A stretch of DNA of 64,000 nucleotides from the NCBI GenBank assembly GCA_016124495.1, contig WGNP01000001.1:168530-232529 (forward strand). Reading direction: 5' to 3'. Every line of letters begins with the position of its first letter. Positions within the stretch are counted from its first letter, which is position 1. The notes beneath the pieces are model-generated. The model worked only from the letters and a program-made list of their open reading frames with translations. It was not told the origin of the DNA and did not search any database. The translations under genes were made by a program, and so were the position numbers. This DNA comes from Hyphomonas sp. (GTDB lineage Bacteria > Pseudomonadota > Alphaproteobacteria > Caulobacterales > Hyphomonadaceae). Shown one piece after another: positions 1 through 9,560 of this stretch.

Positions 1-389
1 GCCTCGTCCAGGCCGAACAGCACCGTTTCCGCACCGCAGGTCAGGTCCGGCGGAGAGAGCTGGCCGATCCACGGCACAAGATGAATGCCCGCCTGCAGGC
101 CCAGATGGCTGGCCAAGTGGGTCAGCGGCAGGGGCGCATTCAGCGAGACATTGCCATTGCCTGCGAAAGACGCGGATACATCCCCGCAACCTATGACCGG
201 AACCTCCGGAGAAAAACCGAGCCATTCCGCCAGATGAAACCGTACGCGCCCCGGCCAGTCGCGGTGCCCGGCGACCGTTTCCTCGCGGGTGTGGAACGAG
301 GACAGGATTTCGCCATCGCCATCGAAGGCCCAGGCGCGCAGCTGCGTGCCAGCCCATTCGAATCCGATCAGCGCCAGCTTGTCCTTCAT
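1..389 (-). CDS. DgoK-type 2-dehydro-3-deoxygalactonokinase, 3' end cut by window
   Basis: About 129 N-terminal residues are visible; the frame stays open to base 1, so the C-terminal part lies outside. The start is the ATG at 389, preceded by AAGGTGAGGG. The order of short motifs matches DgoK: a first strand followed by TQLRAW (residues 15-20), a VPVIGCG stretch near 63-69, and GAETVLFG at 119-126, the counterpart of the family's RGEETQLIG. DgoK phosphorylates 2-dehydro-3-deoxygalactonate in galactonate breakdown. The usual DWGT at the phosphate loop reads FEWAGT here, so the substrate or activity may differ. It is divergent from mazG, so it is probably not in that transcription unit. Confidence 0.65.
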   Translation of the reverse strand, partial: MKDKLALIGFEWAGTQLRAWAFDGDGEILSSFHTREETVAGHRDWPGRVRFHLAEWLGFSPEVPVIGCGDVSASFAGNGNVSLNAPLPLTHLASHLGLQAGIHLVPWIGQLSPPDLTCGAETVLFGLDE

Positions 390-553
390 ACCCTCACCTT
401 GCCGGCACAGGGGCCAGCGAACAACGTGTTTGGAGATTGTCTCCCGTCTCGCGGCTGGCGGCCCGTGTCAATTGCTGGTCCCCATAGGGGGCCGCAGGCG
501 CTTGCGCAGGCGCCGGGGCCACGGCAAGACGAAGGCGAGCACCGGAGTGGCGC

Positions 554-1384
554 ATGCAGCCTGAAACAGACCGAACCGAAGCCGCCGCCATCGCTTTCCG
601 CGAACTGGCCCGAATCATGGCGCGGCTCAGGGATCCGGTCTCGGGATGCCCCTGGGATCTCGAGCAGGATTTCGCAACGATAGCGCCCTACACGATCGAG
701 GAAGCCTACGAGGTCGCCGATGCGATCGAGCGCGCCGACATGGGGGAGTTGCGCGATGAACTCGGCGACCTGCTGTTCCAGGTCATGTTCCACAGCCGGA
801 TGGCGGAAGAGCAAGGCGCGTTTGCGCTGGCGGATGTCGTGGCCGCGATCAATGACAAGATGATCCGGCGCCACCCGCACGTCTTCGGCGATGAGGGAGA
901 GACACGCTCCGCAGACGAACAAACTCTCGCGTGGGAAACAATGAAAGCGTCAGAACGCGCAACGAGGGCTGGCGCAGGAGCGGCACCCAGCGCACTGGAC
1001 GGGGTGGCACGTGCCCTGCCGGCCCTGCTGCGCGCCGAGAAGCTGCAGAAGCGCGCTGCGCGGACCGGATTTGACTGGACCGAAACCCCGCCCATTTTCG
1101 ACAAACTTGAGGAAGAAATCGCCGAAGTCAAAGACGCGATCGACAGCGGTGATATAAACGCCGTCGAAGATGAAGTGGGCGACCTGCTGTTTGTCGTCGC
1201 CAATCTCGCCCGGCGCCTGTCGGTTGATCCGGAACAGGCGCTGCGCAAGGCGAACGCAAAATTCGAGCGACGCTTCCGGGCGATGGAGCAGGCTTCAAAA
1301 GCAGACTCGCTCGAGTTCGCGTCGCTGACGCTGGATGAGCAGGAAGCTTACTGGCAGCGGGTCAAGCAGACCGAACGCGGTTAG
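554..1384 (+). CDS. mazG: Nucleoside triphosphate pyrophosphohydrolase MazG
   Basis: This 276-residue protein has the family's usual length and its two tandem all-alpha MazG domains. The first carries CPWD (32-35), EEAYE (49-53) and DELGD (68-72), the Mg-binding acidic motifs; the second, about 165-250, repeats them as EEEIAE and DEVGD. MazG hydrolyses (d)NTPs to monophosphates plus pyrophosphate and helps clear abnormal nucleotides and limit ppGpp effects. The ATG at 554 follows CGGAG by about seven bases. Its stop codon overlaps the stop of the convergent hflX gene by four bases, so the two transcripts run into each other with no terminator between them. Confidence 0.95.
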   Translation: MQPETDRTEAAAIAFRELARIMARLRDPVSGCPWDLEQDFATIAPYTIEEAYEVADAIERADMGELRDELGDLLFQVMFHSRMAEEQGAFALADVVAAINDKMIRRHPHVFGDEGETRSADEQTLAWETMKASERATRAGAGAAPSALDGVARALPALLRAEKLQKRAARTGFDWTETPPIFDKLEEEIAEVKDAIDSGDINAVEDEVGDLLFVVANLARRLSVDPEQALRKANAKFERRFRAMEQASKADSLEFASLTLDEQEAYWQRVKQTERG

Positions 1385-2703
1385 CCCGCTGCCGGGAGCA
1401 GGCCCGGGAATTCGGCTCTGAACTGACCGAGGCGTTCGGCAGAAAGACGCACGACCAGATGAGCCGCGCCGTTATCTTCGGTCCGCTCGCCGGTTACGTC
1501 GCCGTTCTGGTGGAGCCAGGCGCGGGCGCGGCCCGCTTCCGGTGCCAGGACAAGTTCGATTTCCTGCTGTCCGTGCAGCAAGGATTTTTCGATGAGCCGG
1601 AGCAGCGCTTCAGCGCCCTCGCCGGTCAGCGCTGACACGGCAACCGCCGGCACTTCGGTTTCGGAAGCCGCGAGGGTCTTCATCGATTCCGAACGCTCGG
1701 GCAGCATCGCGTCGATCTTGTTCCAGGCTTCGATGACCGGCGGCAGTGTCATGCCGGATTCTTTTTCGAGCCGTTCGAGTACAGTCATTACGTCACTCGC
1801 CTGCTCGGTATCGGCCGCGCTGGATCGGTCACGGACATGCACGAGCAGGTCTGCCTGCAGGGATTCTTCAAGCGTAGCCTGGAAGCTGTCGATCAGGTGT
1901 GTCGGCAGGTCCGAGATGAAACCCACCGTATCAATCAGTGCCGCTTCGCCGAGCGAGGGAAGCTGAAGCTTGCGGATCGTCGGGTCGAGGGTCGCGAAGG
2001 GCATATCCCTGGCGAACACGTCGGCGCCGGTGAGGCGGTTGAACAGGGTTGACTTGCCAGAGTTGGTATAACCGACCAATGCCACGACCGGCGTGCCGGA
2101 GCGGCGCCGGCCGGCGCGCTGCACGGCGCGGGTGCGTTTGACTTCATCGAGATCGCGCCGAAGGCGGATGATCTTGTCGTCCAGCATCCGGCGGTCCGCC
2201 TCGAGCTGGCTTTCGCCCGGACCTGACAGGAAGCCTGAGCCACCGCGCTGGCGCTCAAGGTGTGTCCAGGTGCGCACGAGGCGCGAGCGCTCGTAAAGGA
2301 TACGCGCCAGTTCGACCTGCAGCCGTCCCTCTTTCGTCCGTGCCCGCAGGCCGAAGATTTCCAGGATCAAACCTGTCCGGTCGATAACCTTCATGCCCAG
2401 GCGTTTCTCGAGATTGCGCTGCTGGACAGGCGTCAGAGCGCCGTCGATGACGGCCAGCGTGCAGTGTTCGGCTTCAAGGTCAGCCGCCATACGGTCCACG
2501 ATGCCGCCGGAAAGCAGGAAGGAGGGATTGACCTTGCGCACCTGGTCCGGCCGGATAAAGCCCAGCTGGCAACCCAGCGCTTCAACGAGGCCTGAGGTTT
2601 CTCTCAACCGGTCCGGCGTCGGACGATCCGCAGGCGTGAACCAGGGGATAACCACGCCGGCAATCTCCGGCGCCGGAAGGCGGTCAACAAATTTCTCGGT
2701 CAA
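1381..2703 (-). CDS. hflX: Ribosome-associated GTPase HflX
   Basis: This 440-residue GTPase has the HflX N-terminal domain, the linker signature GFLSGPGESQ (158-167) and a G domain with G1 GYTNSGKST (211-219), G2 FATLDPT (236-242), G3 DTVGF (258-262) and G4 NKID near 337. HflX binds the 50S subunit and splits stalled or heat-stressed ribosomes. The first usable start is a TTG six bases after the hfq stop; no ATG lies close by and the homologous N-terminus begins here, so a TTG start is likely. The hfq-hflX pair is a conserved proteobacterial operon, and the overlap of coding signals suggests translational coupling. Confidence 0.95.
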   Translation of the reverse strand: MTEKFVDRLPAPEIAGVVIPWFTPADRPTPDRLRETSGLVEALGCQLGFIRPDQVRKVNPSFLLSGGIVDRMAADLEAEHCTLAVIDGALTPVQQRNLEKRLGMKVIDRTGLILEIFGLRARTKEGRLQVELARILYERSRLVRTWTHLERQRGGSGFLSGPGESQLEADRRMLDDKIIRLRRDLDEVKRTRAVQRAGRRRSGTPVVALVGYTNSGKSTLFNRLTGADVFARDMPFATLDPTIRKLQLPSLGEAALIDTVGFISDLPTHLIDSFQATLEESLQADLLVHVRDRSSAADTEQASDVMTVLERLEKESGMTLPPVIEAWNKIDAMLPERSESMKTLAASETEVPAVAVSALTGEGAEALLRLIEKSLLHGQQEIELVLAPEAGRARAWLHQNGDVTGERTEDNGAAHLVVRLSAERLGQFRAEFPGLLPAAG

Positions 2704-2709
2704 TCCGGA

Positions 2710-2958
2710 CTAGTCTCCGTCCGTCTCTTCGTCAAAAAGCTGGACAGGTGCGCTCGGCGCGATGGTCGAGATCGCGTGCTTGTAGACGAGTTGCGGCGGC
2801 CGGCCGTCACCCCGGAGCAATATACAGAAGTTGTCGAACCATGTGACAACGCCCTGCAGTTTCACACCATTTACCAGGAACACTGTAAGGGGCGTGCGGG
2901 ACTTGCGGACGGCGTTGAGGAAAGTGTCCTGCAGGTTTTGTTTCTTGTCAGCTGACAT
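2710..2958 (-). CDS. hfq: RNA chaperone Hfq
   Basis: This 82-residue Sm-like protein has Sm1 (about residues 21-47, with [10 protein letters not shown] and the FDNF turn) and Sm2 (LVYKHAIST, about 58-66) intact. It is expected to form a homohexamer that anneals small RNAs to mRNAs. The KH pair of the uridine-binding proximal face (YKHAIST) is present. The C-terminal tail is short and acidic (DEETDGD), typical of alphaproteobacterial Hfq. It lies between trkH and hflX on the same strand, with 71 bases upstream that could hold its own promoter. Confidence 0.97.
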   Translation of the reverse strand: MSADKKQNLQDTFLNAVRKSRTPLTVFLVNGVKLQGVVTWFDNFCILLRGDGRPPQLVYKHAISTIAPSAPVQLFDEETDGD

Positions 2959-3029
2959 GCGCTTTGCTTTTCCTGCTAGTGTTTTTGTTATGCCTTCGAG
3001 CTAAGTCGTTTGCTGCAGGTGCGCAAGGG

Positions 3030-4436
3030 TCAGCCCCGCCAAAAGCTCAGTGAAAGCGCAGGTAGCAAGGTCAAAATCTCCAGCCTGCCCAAAAGCATGG
3101 CAATGATCAGGAGGATTTCGCTGGCCGGGCCCAGATTTGTGTCAGACCCGGCAACCAGTCCGCCCGAGGAGGTGAGCCCGCCGATCGAGAGGCGGATGGC
3201 GTCGTCAAAGCCCAGCCCAGCAAAGCTGAAGGCGATCAGAAACATGAAGACAGCCAGCACATAGGCGACGAAGTACACCCAGACCCCGATCACACTGCGC
3301 TCATCCAGTTCGCGGTCCCGGAAACGGAAGCTGACAACTGACCGCCGGTATCCAAGTTGCTGGAACTCCTGCCCTGCCCTTTGACCAAGGACGATCACCC
3401 GCGCCAGCTTGATCCCACCAGCGGCAGCCAGTGCCGAGCCGCCGATCAGACACGGCATCACATAAACAGTCAGCGGGATGGCGTCAGCTGCGCCGGGCGT
3501 GCCCAGCGGAATGCCTGATGTCGAGAGGGTCGCAATCGACCAGCCGAGCGCATCGCCGGCTGCGAGCCCGGCAATCATTGCAAAGCCCGCAAAGAGAACC
3601 GCAAACCCGGCGAACACTACGATTTCCGGATCCTGCATGATCGATGCCCAGGCGCGGCGGCGGAGCGGCAGCCAGAACGCGAGACCGAGAGAGCCAAGCA
3701 GGAGCCCCGTTGCCAGCACCACCGAGACTGCTGCCGATGCCGGCGCCAGGTCCAGTGCGTCGGGATGCACGAGCCCGGTCGTGATGACGCTGACGGCATC
3801 ACCGAGCGCCCTGCCCGGTTCGACGCCCAGCACGAGCAGGGCGACGAACATCAACAGGACGCCGACCCCGATCATCAGTGATACCGGCCCGGTGATCCGG
3901 GGGATGGCATCAAAGAAGCTGCTTTCGGGCAGCGTGAAAAGCACGGTGCGGTGCACACCGGGTCCGCCAAGGTTCACCGCTGCGAAGACGCCGGCGGCTG
4001 TTACGATGGCCGAGAAAGCACCGAGCAGGTGCAGGGCGCCGCGCCAGTAGATCAGGCTTACGGGCCAGTCGCCTCCCGACACCTCGATGACCGAATGGCC
4101 GGTCGTGGTCAGACACGCCGCGGCCTCGTGGATGGCGGTGATAACCGAACTGTTGGCGACGCCGAACACGAACGGCATGGACGTCGCGAGCGGTGTAAGC
4201 AGCCACCACAGGATCACGACGGCAAGGCCGTCCGAGGGGCGCGCCTTGCGCTCCGGCTTGAGGGTAAGCAGCAACACGCTCGCGGCGGCGACCAGAATTC
4301 CCATGGCTGTGACGCCGAGCGAAATGACCTGCTGCGTCTCTCCCGCCACCACCGCAATGACGGCACCGAATATGCCTGCACCCGCCACGATCAGCATGAG
4401 CAGGCTCAGGACACGGGCGACGGACGCGTAATTCAT
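3030..4436 (-). CDS. trkH: Trk-type potassium uptake protein, membrane subunit TrkH
   Basis: This 468-residue integral membrane protein has about ten or more hydrophobic segments and the TrkH/KtrB pattern of four half-pore loops. Recognisable pieces are the first-loop CLTTTGHSV region (about 107-115), the TLSTSGIPLG stretch (about 305-314) and the C-terminal SIGGLTSSGG selectivity loop, followed by the conserved LGRLEILTLL. It forms the K+ channel across the inner membrane and works with the cytoplasmic TrkA protein, whose gene lies three bases upstream. The pair is embedded in the ntr-hfq block, an arrangement common in alphaproteobacteria. Start ATG at 4436. Confidence 0.93.
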   Translation of the reverse strand: MNYASVARVLSLLMLIVAGAGIFGAVIAVVAGETQQVISLGVTAMGILVAAASVLLLTLKPERKARPSDGLAVVILWWLLTPLATSMPFVFGVANSSVITAIHEAAACLTTTGHSVIEVSGGDWPVSLIYWRGALHLLGAFSAIVTAAGVFAAVNLGGPGVHRTVLFTLPESSFFDAIPRITGPVSLMIGVGVLLMFVALLVLGVEPGRALGDAVSVITTGLVHPDALDLAPASAAVSVVLATGLLLGSLGLAFWLPLRRRAWASIMQDPEIVVFAGFAVLFAGFAMIAGLAAGDALGWSIATLSTSGIPLGTPGAADAIPLTVYVMPCLIGGSALAAAGGIKLARVIVLGQRAGQEFQQLGYRRSVVSFRFRDRELDERSVIGVWVYFVAYVLAVFMFLIAFSFAGLGFDDAIRLSIGGLTSSGGLVAGSDTNLGPASEILLIIAMLLGRLEILTLLPALSLSFWRG

Positions 4437-4439
4437 GGA

Positions 4440-5813
4440 TCAGAAATAGTCCGGATTGACCCGGAAGAACTTCTCGATGCTGCGAACCATTTCGGCTTCG
4501 TAGAAGATCACGAGATGGTCTTCGGGCCGCACGATAACATCGGAATCAGCCATCAGTATCTGATTGCCGCGCAGCACGGCGGCGGCGGTTACACCTTCGG
4601 GCATGTCGTCATAGCCGAGCGGTTTGCCGATAAGGGACGACGACTCCAGTGTCACCCCCTCGGCGACTTCGGCGAGGCCGTCTTCTAGGGACTGGAGGCC
4701 AAGGATGCGGCCGCGGCGCATGCGGAGCAGGACTTGCGACACCGTAAGGGCGCGAGGGTCGAGCACGGTGTCCACCCGCATATCGGCGGCGAGGCTGGCG
4801 AGTTCGGGCGCATTGATCAGCGCGAGCGCGCGCTTGGCACCGGCCCGTTTGGCAAGGTTGCTGATGAGGAGGTTCGTCTTGTCATCATCCGTGATCGCGA
4901 TCACGAAGTCCGCCCGGTCAACGCCGCCTTCGGCAAGGATGTCCGGGTTGAGACCGTCGCCCTGAATCACGATGGAGCGCTTTACTTCAGCGACGGCCTT
5001 GTTGGCCCGCTCGGCGCTGCGCTCGATCAACCGTACACGGATGTGACTTTCTTTCTCGAGCACCTTGGCGACGTGCAGCCCGACATTGCCGCCGCCGATG
5101 ATGACGACATGGTCGAGGCGGCTCTGGTCGCGGTTGAAAATCGAGGTGAGGCGTTCCGCATGTGTGTCCAGAACGGCGATATAGGCACGGTCTCCGGGCT
5201 TCAGCACATCGCGCCCCCGCGGGGCGCGGATTTCGGCCCCGCGGCCGATGCCGATGATACGGGCCGAGAGGTCCGGAAAGACGCCGCGCATCTGGTCGAC
5301 CGGGAGGTCGATCAGGGGATTATCGGCGCTGAGTTCGAAGCCCAGCAGCTTGAGTTTCCCGCCCGCAAAGGCTGCGCTCATGATCGTACCGGGCGTGCGG
5401 AAGCGCTGGAGGATCGCGTCCCCGACTTCCGCTTCAGGCGAAATGACCATGTCGATAGGCAGGCCTTCGCGCGAGAAGATATTCTTCCAGGCCGCATCGA
5501 GGTACGACCTGTCACGCACGCGCGCGATCTTGAACGGCACTGAGAAGATTGTGTGGGCGATCTGGCAGATCACCATGTTGATTTCATCGAAGTGGGTGAC
5601 GGCGATGATCATCTCGCAGTCCGCCGCGCGGGCCCGCTTCAGCACATCCGGGTGCGCGGCGTGACCGATTATGCCGCGCACGTCGAGATCTATCGAGACC
5701 TGATCGACCAGATCGGCGTTTTCGTCTACGATTGTAACTTCGTGCTTCTCGCGCGCAAGGCGCCGGGCGATACCCTGCCCCACGCGTCCGGCGCCGCAGA
5801 TCAGAACGTGCAT
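4440..5813 (-). CDS. trkA: Trk potassium system NAD-binding regulatory protein TrkA
   Basis: This 457-residue cytoplasmic protein has two tandem RCK repeats. The first Rossmann domain opens with GAGRVGQGIARRL (about 7-19) and the second with IIGGGNVGLHVAK (about 238-250); each is followed by a TrkA-C domain. It binds NAD(H)/ATP and gates TrkH. It is encoded immediately upstream of trkH with three bases between the genes, so they are almost certainly co-transcribed. The gene follows ntrX by 24 bases, placing potassium uptake in the same minus-strand run as the Ntr regulators. Confidence 0.95.
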   Translation of the reverse strand: MHVLICGAGRVGQGIARRLAREKHEVTIVDENADLVDQVSIDLDVRGIIGHAAHPDVLKRARAADCEMIIAVTHFDEINMVICQIAHTIFSVPFKIARVRDRSYLDAAWKNIFSREGLPIDMVISPEAEVGDAILQRFRTPGTIMSAAFAGGKLKLLGFELSADNPLIDLPVDQMRGVFPDLSARIIGIGRGAEIRAPRGRDVLKPGDRAYIAVLDTHAERLTSIFNRDQSRLDHVVIIGGGNVGLHVAKVLEKESHIRVRLIERSAERANKAVAEVKRSIVIQGDGLNPDILAEGGVDRADFVIAITDDDKTNLLISNLAKRAGAKRALALINAPELASLAADMRVDTVLDPRALTVSQVLLRMRRGRILGLQSLEDGLAEVAEGVTLESSSLIGKPLGYDDMPEGVTAAAVLRGNQILMADSDVIVRPEDHLVIFYEAEMVRSIEKFFRVNPDYF

Positions 5814-5837
5814 CTGTTCAGCCTTTCAGCCTGGGTA

Positions 5838-7226
5838 TCAGCTATCGTGCCGCACGCCTGTTGTTATGCCCAAAGCCTTTAATTTTCGGTGGAGGGCGGA
5901 GCGTTCCATACCGATGAATTCAGCTGTCCGCGAGATATTTCCGTTAAACCGCGTGATCTGCAAGCTCAGGTATTCCCGCTCGAATTGCTCGCGGGCATCG
6001 CGCAGGGACAGGCCAACGAGGTCGGCTGAGCCGGACTGTGCGGCTGGCGAGGCGGCCGAGCGGCCGGGATCACGCGGCAGTTCGTCCACACTGATAGGAC
6101 GCGTCGAATCAGACGGTGAGAGAATGAGGATACGCTCGACGAGGTTGCGCAGCTGACGGATGTTACCTGGCCATTCCATGGACTGGAGCACCGCGAGCGC
6201 CTCCGGCGCAAAATTGCGGCAGATAAGACCGGAGGTCTCGGCGATGCGCTCGCAAAAGTAGGTCGCCAGTTCCACGATGTCGTCCCGGCGCTCGGACAGC
6301 GACGGAACGCGCAAGGGCACCACACTCAGGCGGTAGAACAGATCTTCCCGGAAATTGCCCTTCTCGATTTCTGCGCGCAGGTCTTTTGTGGTGGTCGCCA
6401 TGACCCGCACGTCCACGCTGACGTCCGACCGGCCGCCGACACGCTGGAACCGCTGCTCGGTCAGCACCCGGAGGATCTTGTTCTGAGTGCCGATGGGCAT
6501 GTCCGCCACCTCGTCCAGCAGCAACGTGCCGGTGTGAGCGCGCTCGAACAGGCCGACCCGGATCGTCCGGCCCTGCGAATCCTCTTCCCCGAACAGCGCA
6601 TTCTCCATCTGGTCCGGCGCAATTGTTGCCGCATTGACGACGACGAAGGGCCCTTCCACACGGGTCGAACTCTTGTGGATCAGGCGCGCCGCCAGCTCCT
6701 TGCCGACACCGGCGGGACCAGAGATCAGCACGCGTGAATTCGTCGGCGCGACTTTCTCAATCGAGGCCCGCAGCGTCACCGCCGCCTGGCTGTTGCCGAT
6801 CCAGCGCTCTTCATCACCGGCGCGGTTGCGCAGCGCAGCGTTTTCATAGCGAAGGGCGGCAGATTCGATCGCACGCTCCACGACCAGCATCAGCCGGTCC
6901 GCCTTAATCGGCTTCTCGATGAAATCGAACGCGCCGCGCCGGATGGCCGCGATGGCCGTCTCAATATTACCATGGCCGCTGATCACGATGACCGGCAGGA
7001 TAGGATCGATCGACTTCAGGTATTTCAGAACCGACAGTCCGTCCATGCCGCTGCCCTGCAGCCAGACATCGAGGATCACAAGACGCGGCGTGCGTGAACG
7101 GACCTCTTCCAGAGCGCGCTCCGCCGTGTCGGCGGTGCGCACTGAGTAACCCTCATCGCCGAGCACGCCGGCCATCAGTTCCCGGATATCCGGCTCATCA
7201 TCTACGACTAGAATGTCCAGTGCCAT
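5838..7226 (-). CDS. ntrX: Response regulator NtrX (GAFTGA-less)
   Basis: This 462-residue regulator has a receiver domain (1-120, phospho-acceptor Asp in LVILDVWLQG near 53 and Lys in EKPIKA), an AAA+ domain with Walker A GPAGVGKE and Walker B LLLDEVADM, and a C-terminal Fis-type HTH (NISRTAEFIGMERS). The sigma-54 contact loop, normally GAFTGA, is missing: the stretch between FGEED and FERAHTGTLLLDE is short and unrelated. NtrX therefore probably regulates without classical sigma-54 remodelling, as proposed for several alphaproteobacterial NtrX proteins. Its kinase gene ntrY lies 12 bases upstream. The pair influences nitrogen, redox and envelope functions in this class. Confidence 0.94.
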   Translation of the reverse strand: MALDILVVDDEPDIRELMAGVLGDEGYSVRTADTAERALEEVRSRTPRLVILDVWLQGSGMDGLSVLKYLKSIDPILPVIVISGHGNIETAIAAIRRGAFDFIEKPIKADRLMLVVERAIESAALRYENAALRNRAGDEERWIGNSQAAVTLRASIEKVAPTNSRVLISGPAGVGKELAARLIHKSSTRVEGPFVVVNAATIAPDQMENALFGEEDSQGRTIRVGLFERAHTGTLLLDEVADMPIGTQNKILRVLTEQRFQRVGGRSDVSVDVRVMATTTKDLRAEIEKGNFREDLFYRLSVVPLRVPSLSERRDDIVELATYFCERIAETSGLICRNFAPEALAVLQSMEWPGNIRQLRNLVERILILSPSDSTRPISVDELPRDPGRSAASPAAQSGSADLVGLSLRDAREQFEREYLSLQITRFNGNISRTAEFIGMERSALHRKLKALGITTGVRHDS

Positions 7227-7238
7227 GGCCCGTTTCCT

Positions 7239-9503
7239 CTACAAACTCAATGATCCGGGCAGACGCCCGCTATCGTGAACCAGCTCGCCTTCAGTCGTGT
7301 CGACCGCCTGCATGGTGAGCGCGCCATTTTCCGGAAGCAGCACCCGCACGCGCGCGCCTTTCAAACCGTCCGGCCGGTTCTGAAGCGAAATCGAGCCGCC
7401 ATGATCGGCTATGATGCGGTTCACGATGGCCAAACCAAGGCCGGTGCCCTTTTCGCGCGTGGTCACGTAAGGCTCCAGCAGCCGGTTTCGCACTTCGACA
7501 GGAAAGCCCGGCCCATTGTCTTCAATGACGATCTCCAGCCCGCCCACGTCGTGAGACAGGATGATGCGGATATGTCCGGAGACGTCGTTCTCGATCGGCA
7601 AGCCTTCGATGGCTTCGGCCGCATTCTTCAGAAGGTTGCCGAAAGCCTGCGCAAGCAGCCTTTCGTCGCCGAGGAATGGCGCCTCTGCGAGGTCCGTCTC
7701 GAGTTCGATCTCGATATCCGGCGAGACCACACTCTGGGCAAAGCTCGCGCCTTGAAGGACAGCGCGCATGTCGAAAGGCGCAATGCTTGGCTTCGGCATG
7801 CGGGCAAAATTCGAGAATTCCTCGACCATCCTCGCGATCTCGTCGACCTTGCGCAGAATCGTCTCGATACAGCGGTCGAACACACCGTCGGTATCATCAA
7901 TCTTGGAAGCGTACCTCCGGCGAAGCCGCTCTGTCGACAGCATGATCGGCGTCAGCGGGTTACGGATCTCGTGCGCGATCCGGCGCGCCACATCGCGCCA
8001 GGCCAGCTGACGCTGCGCCGAAATCAGCCGCGTCGTATCGTCAAACGTGAGCACGCATCCGCCGGTCGCCTCCGGCGCTGACTTCAGCCGGATACTGCGC
8101 AGCTCGCCGTCCCGCGTCAGTTCGAGACTGGCGTCCACGGCGGCGTTGCGCTCGAACGTGTCGCGCACGATCCGCTCGAAGATCGGCGCCACATCAGCCA
8201 GCAGGGCGCCTTCCGGCACCTCCTCCAGCCCCAGGATTTCGCAGGCCGACCGGTTAGCAAGCGTGATGCGCTCTTCCCGGTCCACGCGGATCACACCCGC
8301 GCCCAGCTCTCCCAGCAGGGTCTCCACGAAGCGGCGCCGGTCTTCCTCATCCTTCCGTGCACGGATGAGGGCATTCTGCTGGCCGGACAGCTGTTCGGTC
8401 ATCGCGTTGAACGAGCTGCTCAGCGCGTGGACCTCGTCTACGGGGCCACTTACGGGCACGCGCACCTCAAGGTCCCCGTCCCGTACGGAATGCGCCGCCG
8501 AGGCGAGGCGGCCGATCGGACCGGTGATCCGGCCAGCCGCTTCAAGGCCCAGGCGGCCCGCGAGCAGCAGAACCAGGCCCACGATCTGGGCATACCCGAT
8601 CACGAAGATTGCCTGCAGGCGGCCGCTGTTGCGCTTGGCAGCGTTGTATTCCTCAAGGGCCGTCTCGGCCTCGCGCAGGGATCTTGCGGCGTTGCGGTCA
8701 AACACTTTTACCGCGTAGATATAGCCATCGACCGGTGCGGAAATCCGGATCAGCGCGGTCGCAATGCCGCGCCCTTCGTAGAGCGTGGTTGCCACCGCGC
8801 CGCCATCTGCTTCCTGGAACGCCGCTTGCGGGGGAGACAGCAGGATTGCATCCTGCACGCTGGCCTCTGCGATGAGATCCACACCGTCAGGGCCGAGAAT
8901 GGCAATCGTCAGGAATTCCCGGATCGCGAGTTCGGAGCGCAAGCCGTCAAAGAACTCGGTAGACGCAAGGGCGGCGACTTCCGGTGTGCCGGTGCCCGCG
9001 AGCGACTGGTCGACCTGCTTGGCGAAATTCTCTACGTCCATCGCGGCCAGGCGCATGTCGGACTCGAACTTCGTCTGGAAGTTGTCGACATATGACCGGA
9101 AGATTTCGGTATTCTTCTCCATCAGCTGGTCGACGCGTTCACCGATCCAGCGGTCGAGCCCGCGCGTGATGAAGGCGCCCATGAACACGGCCACAACCAA
9201 AGATGGAATGAGCGCCGAGAAGCCGAAAAGCAGCACGAACCGGCGGGCCAGCTTCCCGCCTCCGTCATTGCTGTCGCCGCGGATGGCCAGGTATTCGCGC
9301 ACGACGATCACTGCGAGCACGATCAGCAAGACGAAGTTCAGCCCGAGCAGCCAGGGCGTGGCGCCGGCGGTCGGATCATTTGGCGCGGCGCCGGATATCG
9401 CTATAAAAGTCGCAAACACCGCGACGAGGCCCGCGATGATGAAAAGGCCCTCAAAGAGGGCCCAGCTGGCTTTGGTCGTGGTTGGACTTATAGCTGTCGA
9501 CAC
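7239..9503 (-). CDS. ntrY: Sensor histidine kinase NtrY
   Basis: This is a transmembrane hybrid-length kinase of about 754 residues. In order it has three or so N-terminal membrane spans, a large periplasmic region, a HAMP segment (GRITGPIGRLASAAH), a PAS domain (GAGVIRVDREERI), the HisKA box HEIRNPLTPIMLS with the phospho-accepting His, and HATPase motifs (NLLKNAAEAI, EDNGPGF, GTGLGLAIV). It phosphorylates NtrX, encoded immediately downstream. The start is uncertain: GTG at 9503 gives a natural N-terminus just before the first membrane span, while a GTG at 9551 preceded by AAGGG would add 16 cysteine-containing residues. A perfect inverted repeat sits at 9561-9587. Confidence 0.92.
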   Translation of the reverse strand: MSTAISPTTTKASWALFEGLFIIAGLVAVFATFIAISGAAPNDPTAGATPWLLGLNFVLLIVLAVIVVREYLAIRGDSNDGGGKLARRFVLLFGFSALIPSLVVAVFMGAFITRGLDRWIGERVDQLMEKNTEIFRSYVDNFQTKFESDMRLAAMDVENFAKQVDQSLAGTGTPEVAALASTEFFDGLRSELAIREFLTIAILGPDGVDLIAEASVQDAILLSPPQAAFQEADGGAVATTLYEGRGIATALIRISAPVDGYIYAVKVFDRNAARSLREAETALEEYNAAKRNSGRLQAIFVIGYAQIVGLVLLLAGRLGLEAAGRITGPIGRLASAAHSVRDGDLEVRVPVSGPVDEVHALSSSFNAMTEQLSGQQNALIRARKDEEDRRRFVETLLGELGAGVIRVDREERITLANRSACEILGLEEVPEGALLADVAPIFERIVRDTFERNAAVDASLELTRDGELRSIRLKSAPEATGGCVLTFDDTTRLISAQRQLAWRDVARRIAHEIRNPLTPIMLSTERLRRRYASKIDDTDGVFDRCIETILRKVDEIARMVEEFSNFARMPKPSIAPFDMRAVLQGASFAQSVVSPDIEIELETDLAEAPFLGDERLLAQAFGNLLKNAAEAIEGLPIENDVSGHIRIILSHDVGGLEIVIEDNGPGFPVEVRNRLLEPYVTTREKGTGLGLAIVNRIIADHGGSISLQNRPDGLKGARVRVLLPENGALTMQAVDTTEGELVHDSGRLPGSLSL

Positions 9504-9560
9504 GCAATCCGGCTCAATAAGGGCCCCGGCCCCGTTGCAATCCGGACACACATGACGTGC

